This document shows positions 16,234 through 24,256 of a stretch of 64,000 nt of DNA, piece after piece (the stretch's first letter is position 1; every line of letters begins with the position of its first letter). This stretch comes from Pseudomonas salomonii (GTDB taxonomy: Bacteria; Pseudomonadota; Gammaproteobacteria; Pseudomonadales; Pseudomonadaceae): the NCBI RefSeq assembly GCF_900107155.1, contig NZ_FNOX01000007.1, positions 242,483-306,482 of the forward strand. Direction: 5' to 3'. The translations under genes and the position numbers were made by a program. Under the pieces are notes generated by a model that had not been told where the DNA came from, ran no database searches, and saw only the letters and a program-made list of their open reading frames with translations.

Positions 16234-17430
16234 TCAGCTATTAGGCAACAACCGGCACGTAATGCTCTTGATATAACGCGTCTCGGCAATCGCCGGGTGC
16301 ACCGGATGGTCCGGGCCCTGGCCGCCGCGTTCGAGCATCTGGATATTGCGGTCCAGGTGACGGGCGCTGGTCAGCAGGATGTTCTGCAGGTCGTCTTCCG
16401 GCAGGTGCATGGAGCACGAGGCGCTGACCAGGATGCCGTCCTTGCTGAGCAGGCGCATGGCTTGCTCGTTCAGGCGGCGGTAGGCGCCTTCGCCGTTCTT
16501 CATGTCTTTTTTGCGTTTAATGAAGGCCGGTGGGTCGGCGACGATCACGTCGAAGCGTTCTTCGCTGGCTTTGAGTTCCTTCAGGGCTTCGAACACGTCG
16601 CCTTCGATGCAGGTCATCTTCTCGGCAACCCCGTTCAGCGCAGCGTTGCGCTCTACGCCGTCGAGGGCGAAGGCTGAGGCGTCGACGCAGAACACTTCAC
16701 TGGCACCAAAGGCCGCAGCTTGCACGCCCCAGCCGCCGATGTAGCTGTACAGGTCGAGTACGCGTTTGCCTTTGGCGTACGGGGCCAGGCGTGCGCGGTT
16801 CATGCGGTGGTCGTAGAACCAGCCGGTCTTTTGGCCCTGGATCACCGGGGCTTCGAATTTCACGCCGTTTTCTTCCAGCGCGACCCACTCCGGCACCAGG
16901 CCGAACACGGTTTCGACGTAGCGGTTGAGGCCTTCGGCGTCGCGCGCGGCGGAGTCGTTCTTGAACAGGATGCCGCTTGGCTTGAGCACTTGGGTCAACG
17001 CGGCGATCACGTCTTCCTTATGGGCTTCCATGGTTGCCGAGGCGATCTGCACCACCAGGATGTCGCCGAAACGGTCGACCACCAGGCCCGGCAACAGGTC
17101 GGAATCACCGTAGACCAGGCGGTAAAACGGCTTGTCGAACAGGCGGTCACGCAGGGACAGCGCGACGTTGATGCGGTGCACCAGCAACGACTTGTCCAGC
17201 GGCAACTTGATGTCACGCGACAGCAGACGGGCGCAGATCAGGTTGTTCGGGCTCATGGCCACGATGCCCAAAGTCTTGCCGCCGGCCGCTTCCAGGATAG
17301 CCTGGTCGCCTGCCTGGAAGCCGTGAAGTGGGGTGGCGGCCACGTCGATTTCGTTGCTGTAGACCCACAGGTGGCCGTTGCGCAAACGACGATCGGCGTT
17401 GGCTTTGAGACGCAGGCTTGGCAGGGACAT
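16234..17430 (-). CDS. rlmI: 23S rRNA (cytosine-1962-C5)-methyltransferase, RlmI family
   Basis: A SAM-dependent methyltransferase of 398 residues (E. coli RlmI is 396) that should methylate C1962 of 23S rRNA. The N-terminal PUA domain is residues 1-75 (LRLKANADRRLRNGHLWVYS). The Rossmann domain has VLDLYSYIGGWGVQAAAFGA as SAM motif I, IVADPPAFIKRKKD as motif IV, and the catalytic cysteine in SASCSMHLPEDD. The open frame extends upstream to 17718 through REP sequence; the start at ATG 17430 (MSLPSLRLK) gives the family N-terminus. It is divergent from the HDOD gene. Confidence 0.93.
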   Translation of the reverse strand: MSLPSLRLKANADRRLRNGHLWVYSNEIDVAATPLHGFQAGDQAILEAAGGKTLGIVAMSPNNLICARLLSRDIKLPLDKSLLVHRINVALSLRDRLFDKPFYRLVYGDSDLLPGLVVDRFGDILVVQIASATMEAHKEDVIAALTQVLKPSGILFKNDSAARDAEGLNRYVETVFGLVPEWVALEENGVKFEAPVIQGQKTGWFYDHRMNRARLAPYAKGKRVLDLYSYIGGWGVQAAAFGASEVFCVDASAFALDGVERNAALNGVAEKMTCIEGDVFEALKELKASEERFDVIVADPPAFIKRKKDMKNGEGAYRRLNEQAMRLLSKDGILVSASCSMHLPEDDLQNILLTSARHLDRNIQMLERGGQGPDHPVHPAIAETRYIKSITCRLLPNS

Positions 17431-17481
17431 GACGTCGCTCCGGAAAAAAGAGCGGGAGTATACCCTGTTGTGCGGCTGTTC

Positions 17482-17585
17482 TGTGGGAGCTGGCTTGCCT
17501 GCGATGCGGACGGCGCGGTGTATCTGACGTACGGCGGTGATGCTTTCGCAGCGGTGCGGCGACCCGACAAGCCAGCTCCCACGTT
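17482..17585. repeat. Degenerate REPIN D (GCTGGCTTGCCTGCGA type)
   Basis: The left REP is intact (TGTGGGAGCTGGCTTGCCTG). The right one is partial (GACAAGCCAGCTCCCACGT), with 60 bases between. Unlike most copies it lies between two divergent genes, so it occupies a promoter region. Confidence 0.82.
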
Positions 17586-17668
17586 TGATCCGGTTCCAGT
17601 TCGGTTTTTGGGTGTCGGCCGGGTCTTCATAAAGGTTAGAATTCACGCCTAGTCCAGAGTGTGTATTT

Positions 17669-18535
17669 ATGTCCCCAGAGCTTTCCGCCGAGCAGATCCA
17701 ACAGGCCCTGCAAGGCATCAGCGTGCCGCCTCAACCGCAAATCATGGTGGATTTGCAGATGGAGCAGTACATGCCCGACCCGGACCTGGAAGTGATCGCG
17801 CGGTTGATCTCCCAGGACCCGGGCCTGTCCGGCGCGCTGCTGAAGATCGTCAACTCGCCGTATTACGGCCTGAGCAACAAGATCGCCTCGATCCAGCGCG
17901 CGGTGAACCTGCTGGGCAGCCGCTCGGTCATCAACCTGATCAACGCGCAGTCGATCAAGGGCGAGATGAGTGACGACACCATCGTTACGCTCAACCGCTT
18001 CTGGGACACCGCCCAGGACGTGGCCATGACCTGCCTGACCCTGGCCAAGCGCACCGGCTCGCAAGCGGTCGACGAGGCCTATGCCTTGGGCCTGTTCCAC
18101 GATTGCGGCGTGCCGCTGATGCTCAAGCGCTTCCCCAACTACATGGCGGTGCTGGAGCAGGCGTATGCCAATGCCGGCCCGGATTGTCGGGTGGTCGACA
18201 CCGAGAACCACGCGTTCAACACCAACCATGCCGTGGTGGGTTACTACACCGCCAAATCCTGGCGCCTGCCGGAGCATGTGACCGACGCGATCGCCAACCA
18301 CCACAACGCCCTGGCGATCTTCAGCGATGAGTCATCGCGCAACCCGCAACTTAAAAACCTGCTGGCGATCCTCAAGATGGCCGAGCACATCTGCTCGTCC
18401 TGCCGCGTGCTGGGTAACCAGTCGGCGGACCATGAGTGGGATGCCATCGGCCATCTGGTGCTGGATTACGTGGGCTTGTCGGACTACGACTTTGAAAGCC
18501 TGAAGCTGTCCATTCGTGAACTGGGCGCCCACTGA
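17669..18535 (+). CDS. HDOD domain signalling protein
   Basis: A 288-residue protein consisting almost wholly of an HDOD domain, a catalytically degenerate HD-fold used in bacterial signalling. Landmarks are ISQDPGLSGALLKIVNSPYY, IQRAVNLLGSRSVINLI and FHDCGVPLMLKRFPNY near residue 148, with a later NHHN motif. There is no attached GGDEF, EAL or receiver domain. The start at ATG 17669 is the only good in-frame choice before the conserved part. It ends 21 bases before mutM and may be cotranscribed with it. No target can be read from the sequence. Confidence 0.88.
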   Translation: MSPELSAEQIQQALQGISVPPQPQIMVDLQMEQYMPDPDLEVIARLISQDPGLSGALLKIVNSPYYGLSNKIASIQRAVNLLGSRSVINLINAQSIKGEMSDDTIVTLNRFWDTAQDVAMTCLTLAKRTGSQAVDEAYALGLFHDCGVPLMLKRFPNYMAVLEQAYANAGPDCRVVDTENHAFNTNHAVVGYYTAKSWRLPEHVTDAIANHHNALAIFSDESSRNPQLKNLLAILKMAEHICSSCRVLGNQSADHEWDAIGHLVLDYVGLSDYDFESLKLSIRELGAH

Positions 18536-18556
18536 CCCTTTAATCAAGAGGTACAC

Positions 18557-19369
18557 ATGCCCGAGTTACCCGAAGTCGAAACGACCCGCCGCGGGATTGC
18601 GCCGCATTTGGAAGGCCAACGTGTCAGCCGGGTGGTGGTGCGTGAGCGGCGCTTGCGCTGGCCGATCCCGGAAGACCTGGATGTGCGCCTGTCGGGGCAG
18701 CGCATCGTGCTGGTGGAGCGGCGGGCCAAGTACCTGTTGATCAATGCTGAAGTGGGCACGTTGATCAGCCATTTGGGGATGTCGGGCAATTTGCGCTTGG
18801 TGGAAGTCGGTTTGCCGGCGCTCAAGCATGAGCACGTGGATATCGAGTTGGAGTCTGGCCTGGCGCTGCGCTACACCGACCCTCGGCGTTTCGGTGCGAT
18901 GCTGTGGAGCCAGGACCCGCACAACCACGAACTGCTGCTGCGCCTGGGGCCGGAGCCGTTGACCGAGCTGTTTGATGGCGAGCGTCTGTTCCAGCTCTCG
19001 CGTGGCAAGTCGATGGCGGTGAAGCCGTTCATCATGGACAACGCGGTGGTGGTGGGCGTGGGCAATATCTACGCGACGGAAGCGTTGTTTGCGGCGGGGA
19101 TCGATCCGCGCCGGGCTGCGGGCGGTATCTCACGCGGGCGCTACTTGAAGCTCGCGATCGAGATCAAGCGCGTGCTGGCAGCGGCCATCGAGCGGGGCGG
19201 CACCACGTTGCGGGACTTTATCGGCGGCGACGGGCAACCGGGGTATTTCCAGCAGGAACTGTACGTCTACGGCCGGGGCGGCGAGGCGTGCAAGGTCTGC
19301 GGGAGCGAGTTGCGCAATGTGGTGCTGGGGCAGCGGGCGAGTGTGTTTTGCCCCAAGTGCCAGAGCTGA
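18557..19369 (+). CDS. mutM: Formamidopyrimidine-DNA glycosylase
   Basis: A base-excision repair glycosylase/AP lyase that removes 8-oxoguanine and formamidopyrimidines. The length of 270 residues is typical. The N-terminus MPELPEVETTRRG supplies the catalytic Pro2 and Glu3. Helix-two-turn-helix residues lie around MDNAVVVGVGNIYATEALF. The C-terminal zinc finger has four cysteines (CKVCG and CPKC). AAGAGG lies upstream of the ATG. It corresponds to PA0357. Confidence 0.98.
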   Translation: MPELPEVETTRRGIAPHLEGQRVSRVVVRERRLRWPIPEDLDVRLSGQRIVLVERRAKYLLINAEVGTLISHLGMSGNLRLVEVGLPALKHEHVDIELESGLALRYTDPRRFGAMLWSQDPHNHELLLRLGPEPLTELFDGERLFQLSRGKSMAVKPFIMDNAVVVGVGNIYATEALFAAGIDPRRAAGGISRGRYLKLAIEIKRVLAAAIERGGTTLRDFIGGDGQPGYFQQELYVYGRGGEACKVCGSELRNVVLGQRASVFCPKCQS

Positions 19370-19414
19370 ATGCCGGGTGATGGCTGATGTCGCCATCGCA
19401 GGCAATAAATAACT

Positions 19415-19666
19415 TCAGGCCTTGCCGGTAATCAACCGGTACTTCTCCATCAACTGCTCTTCAGTCTCCGGCCGTGCTTCATCCAGCGGAATGCAATCCA
19501 CCGGGCACACTTGCTGGCACTGAGGTTCGTCGTAGTGGCCGACGCACTGGGTGCACAGGTTGGGGTCGATCACGTAGATCTCTTCGCCCTGGGAAATCGC
19601 AGCGTTCGGGCACTCGGGTTCGCAGACGTCGCAGTTGATGCAATCGTCGGTGATGATCAGGGACAT
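19415..19666 (-). CDS. Ferredoxin, 2[4Fe-4S], YfhL type
   Basis: An 83-residue ferredoxin with two [4Fe-4S] clusters. Cluster-binding motifs are CINCDVCEPECP at residues 9-20 and CTQCVGHYDEPQCQQVCPVD, the latter with the long insertion typical of the YfhL/Fdx1 alvin-type class. The frame is open further upstream to 19699, but MSLIITDDC at 19666 is the family start. It carries electrons in the cytosol; its partner is unknown, although PA0362 (fdx1) next to coaD is the same arrangement. It is convergent with mutM. Confidence 0.95.
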   Translation of the reverse strand: MSLIITDDCINCDVCEPECPNAAISQGEEIYVIDPNLCTQCVGHYDEPQCQQVCPVDCIPLDEARPETEEQLMEKYRLITGKA

Positions 19667-19731
19667 GGAAACTCCTGCCAGGGCTGTCAGCCAGGGCATC
19701 TGAAAACTAATGCGCGCAATTGTGCCGCATT

Positions 19732-19756
19732 GGCGCCCGCAGTGCGAGCGGGCGCC
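19732..19756. terminator. Perfect 9-bp hairpin between coaD and the ferredoxin gene
   Basis: The stem GGCGCCCGC/GCGGGCGCC has a 7-base loop AGTGCGA and lies 12 bases downstream of the coaD stop. It lacks a U run on either strand, so intrinsic termination is uncertain; attenuation or RNA stabilisation is also possible. Confidence 0.5.
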
Positions 19757-19768
19757 GGTTGAGCGGTC

Positions 19769-20248
19769 TTACTTCTTGAAGCGCAGGGTCAGCGCATCGG
19801 CCACGGCCGGGTGCACGAACTTGGTGATATCTCCGCCCAAAGCGGCAATTTCACGCACCAACGTCGAGGAAATGAACGAGTAACGCTCAGACGGCGTGAG
19901 GAACAGACTTTCCACGTCCGGCGCCAGTTGGCGGTTCATGTTGGCCAGCTGGAATTCGTATTCGAAATCCGACACTGCGCGCAGACCACGCAGGAACACA
20001 TTGGCGTTCTGCTCTTTGGCGAAATGCGCGAGCAACGTGGAAAAGCCCACCACTTCCACGTTGGGCAGGTGCTTGGTGACCTCCTGCGCCAGCTCCACAC
20101 GCTGTTCCAGGGGAAACAACGGGTTTTTCTTGGGGCTGGCCGCGACCGCGATGATCACATGGTCGAACAAGCGAGACGCACGTTCGACCAGATCGCCATG
20201 GCCTTTGGTAATCGGGTCGAAGGTTCCTGGGTACAACACTCGGTTCAT
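19769..20248 (-). CDS. coaD: Phosphopantetheine adenylyltransferase
   Basis: The penultimate step of coenzyme A synthesis: transfer of AMP from ATP to 4'-phosphopantetheine. The 159-residue length is exactly typical. The nucleotidyltransferase motif TFDPITKGHGDL (residues 9-20, T/HxGH class) and the C-terminal SSTLVREIAALGGD are present. The frame is open to 20311, but MNRVLYPGTFDP is the family start. It corresponds to PA0363. Confidence 0.98.
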   Translation of the reverse strand: MNRVLYPGTFDPITKGHGDLVERASRLFDHVIIAVAASPKKNPLFPLEQRVELAQEVTKHLPNVEVVGFSTLLAHFAKEQNANVFLRGLRAVSDFEYEFQLANMNRQLAPDVESLFLTPSERYSFISSTLVREIAALGGDITKFVHPAVADALTLRFKK

Positions 20249-20351
20249 CGCGTCGTCCTGGCGGAGTCCGTTGGGGAACCGGATGGTATCGCAGCATGCC
20301 CGGTGGGCCAAGTCGACTTATGTAGATAGATACCGTGAATACCCGGTTTTT

Positions 20352-21947
20352 TCATGCCGTTTTCAGACGTTCGGCCAATGCCGTCGCCAGTTGCGCAGTC
20401 AGCCCGTACACCGATAATTGCGGGTTGGCGCCAATGCTGGTGGGGAACAGCGAGCCGTCGTGGATCGACAGGTTACGCAATTGATGATGACGGCCGAGGC
20501 TGTCGGCCACCGCGTTTTTCGGGTCTTCGCCCATGGCGCAACCGCCCATCACATGGGCGCTGCCCAGCGTGGTGCGGTGCAGTTCCAGGCTCAGCCCGTC
20601 GATCAGGCTGCGCGCTTCGGCCAGGGTATTTACGTAGCGTGCATCGTGATGCAACGGCTTGACCGACTTGGCGCCCGCCGCGAACTGAATCTCGGCCATG
20701 GTATGAAACGCACGGCGCAGGCCGTCCCAGGCGTAATCCGAGACCTGGTAGTCGAGCACCGGCGTGCCGTCGCCACGTAGTTCCACCGCGCCACCAGGGC
20801 TGTCGGGGTGAAAACCGTCGCGCAGCAGGGCGAGCATGGCGTGGGTGTGGGGCAACTGGCTCATGTCCAGCGCGTTTGCGGTGCCGTAGCCACCGAACAG
20901 CGTGCTGACCAGGCCAGGATGCAGCGGCGGTGCCTCCAGCTTGTAGGACATTTTGCCGGTGGTGCCATCCTGCCACTGGAAGTGGTCGGAATAGATCGAC
21001 TGCGGCGCACCATAGAACGGGTTGATCACCTCGTTGAACTGCCCGGCGGAGAAATTCACCAAGTGCAGGAAGGTACGCTTGCCCAACCGCGAATGCGGGT
21101 CGGGCGCGCTCGAGCGCATCAACAGCGCCGGGCTGTTGATGCCGCCGCCCGCCAGCACGTAATGCTTGGCCTTGACCGTGATTTTGCGCCCGGTAGGCGC
21201 CACGCAACGTTCATCCATGGCCACGCATTCAAGGCTGCTGATGGTGTCGCCGCTGTATTTCAGGTGCTCGGCGCGGGCCAGGTAGAGCAGTTCGCCGCCC
21301 TTTTCCAGCGTAGAGGGAATGGTGGTCACCAGCATCGATTGCTTGGCGTTGACCGGGCACCCCATGCCGCAATAACCCAGGTTGAAGCAGCCGCGCACGT
21401 TGCGCGGGATCACGTGCCAGCTATAGCCGAGCTTTTCGCAGCCTTTGCGGATCACATCATTGTTGGCATTTGGTGGAATGGCCCAGGGGGCGATGCCCAG
21501 GCGTTGTTCCATCTTTTCGAACCATGGCGCCATTTCGGCGCTGCTGTGGCCTTTGACCGCGTATTCACTGGCCCAGTGGGCGAGGGTGGCGTCGGGTGTA
21601 CGAAAGCTTGAGGTCCAGTTGATCAGCGTGGTACCGCCGACGGCACGGCCCTGCAGGATAGTAATCGCGCCGTCCTTGCTCATGCGGCCGATGCCTTCCT
21701 GATAGAGGCTGGCGTAGGCTTCGTCTTCGAGCAGCTTGAAGTCGCTGCTGGTCTTGAGGGGGCCTTCTTCGATCAGCAGCACTTTGTAGCCCGCGGCACT
21801 GAGGATCTCGGCAGTGGTGCCGCCACCCGCGCCACTGCCGATGATGGCCACGTCGGCTTCCAGGGTCAGGTCATTGCTGAGGGCGGCGCCATTGTGAGTT
21901 TTCCAGCCACGGGCCAGGCCATCGCGGAACAGATCGGGTACGGGCAT
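20352..21947 (-). CDS. GMC-family FAD oxidoreductase (alcohol/sugar dehydrogenase type)
   Basis: A 531-residue glucose-methanol-choline oxidoreductase. The FAD motif IGSGAGGGTTAEILSAAG is at residues 36-53, AVGGTTLINWTSSF follows, and the C-terminal HVMGGCAMGEDP and SIHDGSLFPTSIGANP carry the active-site region. Four cysteines cluster in RGCFNLGYCGMGCPVNAKQS, a pattern of dehydrogenases using membrane electron acceptors. No signal peptide of its own is visible. The adjacent Tat lipoprotein could act as its small subunit and carry it across the membrane. It is the third gene of a leftward unit with an aldehyde dehydrogenase. The substrate is unknown; it corresponds to PA0364. Confidence 0.88.
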   Translation of the reverse strand: MPVPDLFRDGLARGWKTHNGAALSNDLTLEADVAIIGSGAGGGTTAEILSAAGYKVLLIEEGPLKTSSDFKLLEDEAYASLYQEGIGRMSKDGAITILQGRAVGGTTLINWTSSFRTPDATLAHWASEYAVKGHSSAEMAPWFEKMEQRLGIAPWAIPPNANNDVIRKGCEKLGYSWHVIPRNVRGCFNLGYCGMGCPVNAKQSMLVTTIPSTLEKGGELLYLARAEHLKYSGDTISSLECVAMDERCVAPTGRKITVKAKHYVLAGGGINSPALLMRSSAPDPHSRLGKRTFLHLVNFSAGQFNEVINPFYGAPQSIYSDHFQWQDGTTGKMSYKLEAPPLHPGLVSTLFGGYGTANALDMSQLPHTHAMLALLRDGFHPDSPGGAVELRGDGTPVLDYQVSDYAWDGLRRAFHTMAEIQFAAGAKSVKPLHHDARYVNTLAEARSLIDGLSLELHRTTLGSAHVMGGCAMGEDPKNAVADSLGRHHQLRNLSIHDGSLFPTSIGANPQLSVYGLTAQLATALAERLKTA

Positions 21948-21998
21948 AGAAGTGCACTCTTATTTTTATGCGTTAAACGCTACGAAGTTACGGTCAAT

Positions 21999-22088
21999 GT
22001 GGGAGCGGGCTTGCTCGCGAATACGGTCTATCAATGTAAGAAATCATTGACTGACCCACCGCTTTCGCGAGCAAGCCCGCTCCCACAT
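21999..22088. repeat. REPIN E (GCGGGCTTGCTCGCGA type)
   Basis: A full inverted pair between two genes on the same strand (the Tat lipoprotein gene and the GMC gene). It could lower readthrough between them. Confidence 0.9.
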
Positions 22089-22108
22089 GTTTGAGCGGGT
22101 TGCCAGGC

Positions 22109-22654
22109 TTAGATCTTTGGTGGTCCGGGGTAGCCGCAATGCGCCCAGGATGCCGGCCGGAAGTACCAGGCCATGATCACCAGCTTGAGCAGCGAGCCCT
22201 GGCCCATGCGCAGCAGGTTCAGGTAGCTGTTTTCCCAGCGGTGCAGGAAGTTGCGGATCTGATCGCTGCTGGCGTTTTCCCAACTGCCCCAAATGCCGGT
22301 CAACGGGCCACGGGTGATGCCCATGCTCAGCACGTCGAACAGCTGCTGGGTGAGCTTGAACATCTCCGGTGACAGGTTTTGCAGGCTGTAGTCGAGTTTT
22401 TTCAGGGTGTCTTCGATGCCGGCGACCACGTCCTGGGCGCTGGCCGCGCCTTCGAGCAGCACCGGGATGATCGCGCGCAAAAACGGCAAATCACTGCTGC
22501 GCAGCATCGCAAAGCCACTGGCCGGAGTACTGCTGGAACAGCCGCTGAGGCTGGCCCCCAAGCCGGCGGTGGCCAGGAACGCACTGGCGCACAGGCCGAT
22601 TTTCAGGACGCCGCGCCGTGACAGCGCAGGTGTTTCAGTCAGGCTAGGGTTCAT
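22109..22654 (-). CDS. Tat-exported lipoprotein, putative small subunit of the GMC dehydrogenase
   Basis: A 181-residue protein with the twin-arginine motif SRRGVLK at residues 12-18, a hydrophobic core, and a lipobox ending LSGC (Cys39). It therefore looks like a Tat-exported, lipid-anchored periplasmic protein. The rest (AIIPVLLEGAASAQD, WENSYLNLLRMGQGS) resembles the small subunits paired with GMC flavoproteins (gluconate 2-dehydrogenase subunit 3 type), though I am not certain of the family. It lies between the aldehyde dehydrogenase and GMC genes, 28 bases after the former, and corresponds to PA0365. Confidence 0.8.
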   Translation of the reverse strand: MNPSLTETPALSRRGVLKIGLCASAFLATAGLGASLSGCSSSTPASGFAMLRSSDLPFLRAIIPVLLEGAASAQDVVAGIEDTLKKLDYSLQNLSPEMFKLTQQLFDVLSMGITRGPLTGIWGSWENASSDQIRNFLHRWENSYLNLLRMGQGSLLKLVIMAWYFRPASWAHCGYPGPPKI

Positions 22655-22682
22655 TCTTATTGTTATCCCGAGGGTGGCGGAA

Positions 22683-24110
22683 TCAGCGGATAAACAGCTT
22701 CTGGATCAACTTCTGGATGGCTTTGCCATAAGGCGGGTAGATCAGTTTTGCCGCGTTCAGGCGCTGTTTGACCAGCACACCCTTGGCCTTGCTGAACGTG
22801 AGGAAGCCTTCATGGCCGTGGTAATGGCCCATGCCCGACGGGCCGATACCGCCAAAGGGCATGTCGTCCTGGGCCACATGCAGCAGCGTGTCGTTAAGGC
22901 AAACACCGCCGGAATGGGTCTCGTGGAGGACGCGGTTCTGTTCGCCTTTGTTGTAGCCGAAGTAATACAGAGCCAGTGGGCGAGGGCGCTGGTTGATGTA
23001 GGCAAACGCCTGGTCGAGGCCGCGGTAAGGCACGATAGGTAGCAGCGGGCCGAAGATTTCATCCTGCATCACCGTCATCTCGTCGCTGACATTCAGCAAC
23101 AGGCTATGGGCCATACGCCGTGCCTGGCCTTGGTCATACAGCGCAATCACGGTGGCGCCCTTGTCGGTGGCGTCTTTGACGTAGGCATTGAGCCGGGCCT
23201 GTTGCCGCTCATTGATGATGGCGGTGTAGTCCGGGTTGTCGGCCAGTGTCGGATAAAACCCGCGAACGGCGTTGCTGTAGGCCTCGACGAAACCGTCAAC
23301 GCGGTCTTCCGGCACCAGCACGTAGTCGGGTGCCACACAGGTTTGCCCGGCATTCAGGCATTTACCGAAGGCGATGCGCTCGGCGGCGTCCTTGAGTGGC
23401 ACATCGGCGGAAACAATAGCCGGCGATTTGCCGCCCAGTTCCAGGGTGACCGGTGTCAGGTGCTCGGCGGCCGCGCGCATCACATGCTTGCCGATGCTGG
23501 TGGCGCCAGTGAACAGCAGGTGGTCGAAGCGCAGTTTGGAAAATGCCATGCCCACTTCAGCCTTGCCCAGCACCACGCACACCAGGTCTTCGGGGAAAAT
23601 CTTCGCCAGCAACGCCTTAAGCAGTTCGCCCGTGGCGGGCGTGGATTCGCTGAGTTTGAGCATCACCCGGTTTCCCGCCGCCAACGCCCCGACCAACGGG
23701 CCAATGGCCAAGTACAACGGGTAATTCCAGGGCACAATCACCCCGACTACACCCAGCGGCTGGTAGATGACTTTGGCTGAGGCCGGTTGGAAGGCAATGC
23801 CTACCGCGCGCCGGGAAGGTTTCATCCAGCCTTTGAGGTGTTTGCTGGCGTAGTGAATGCCATGCAGGCTGGGCATCAATTCGGCGAACAGCGTTTCGTC
23901 TGCGCTGCGGTGGCTGAAGTCCTGGCTGATGGCATTGATCAATGCCTGGCGTTCGTCGCTGAGCACATCGCGCAAAGCCTTCAGCCATTGCTGACGCTGT
24001 GCAGCGGGCGGCATCGGGTTGACCGCGTAGGCGTGACGTTGGGCGTCGAACAGGTCCTGGAGTTGATCCAGCGCCTGGGAATCTTGCAGGTAGGCAACGT
24101 TGGCAGACAT
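22683..24110 (-). CDS. Aldehyde dehydrogenase, coniferyl aldehyde dehydrogenase type
   Basis: A 475-residue NAD(P)-dependent aldehyde dehydrogenase. PWNYPLYLAIGPLVGALAAG is the substrate/cofactor region, VTLELGGKSPAIV carries the general base Glu, and the catalytic cysteine is in LNAGQTCVAPDYVLVPE. The C-terminal extension with KLIYPPYGKAIQKLIQ is characteristic of the coniferyl/fatty aldehyde class, which can associate with membranes. It is the first gene of the leftward operon and divergent from a TetR regulator whose likely operator lies within its promoter (24145-24173). It may oxidise the aldehyde produced by the GMC enzyme; this is inference. Confidence 0.92.
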   Translation of the reverse strand: MSANVAYLQDSQALDQLQDLFDAQRHAYAVNPMPPAAQRQQWLKALRDVLSDERQALINAISQDFSHRSADETLFAELMPSLHGIHYASKHLKGWMKPSRRAVGIAFQPASAKVIYQPLGVVGVIVPWNYPLYLAIGPLVGALAAGNRVMLKLSESTPATGELLKALLAKIFPEDLVCVVLGKAEVGMAFSKLRFDHLLFTGATSIGKHVMRAAAEHLTPVTLELGGKSPAIVSADVPLKDAAERIAFGKCLNAGQTCVAPDYVLVPEDRVDGFVEAYSNAVRGFYPTLADNPDYTAIINERQQARLNAYVKDATDKGATVIALYDQGQARRMAHSLLLNVSDEMTVMQDEIFGPLLPIVPYRGLDQAFAYINQRPRPLALYYFGYNKGEQNRVLHETHSGGVCLNDTLLHVAQDDMPFGGIGPSGMGHYHGHEGFLTFSKAKGVLVKQRLNAAKLIYPPYGKAIQKLIQKLFIR

Positions 24111-24144
24111 GGCGCAGTTCCCGATTGTTATAGGTCTGCCTGGA

Positions 24145-24173
24145 TTTTTAGAGTCATTGCTCTAAATTGTCAA
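24145..24173 (-). promoter_or_regulatory. Sigma-70-like promoter of the aldehyde dehydrogenase operon with embedded TetR operator
   Basis: On the minus strand TTGACA (24173-24168) is followed by a 17-base spacer and TAAAAA (24150-24145). The spacer and the adjacent -10 bases hold the inverted repeat TTTAGAG-TCATTG-CTCTAAA (24147-24166), perfect over 7 bp per arm. A repressor bound there would cover the promoter. The divergent TetR-family gene at 24257 is the obvious candidate. Confidence 0.72.
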
Positions 24174-24256
24174 ATGTCATTGCAGCAACATGCGGATTTA
24201 TCCTGACAAGGATAGGCCGTAAGATGCCCCATCCCGTGTTCAGAAGCTGATCCCCT

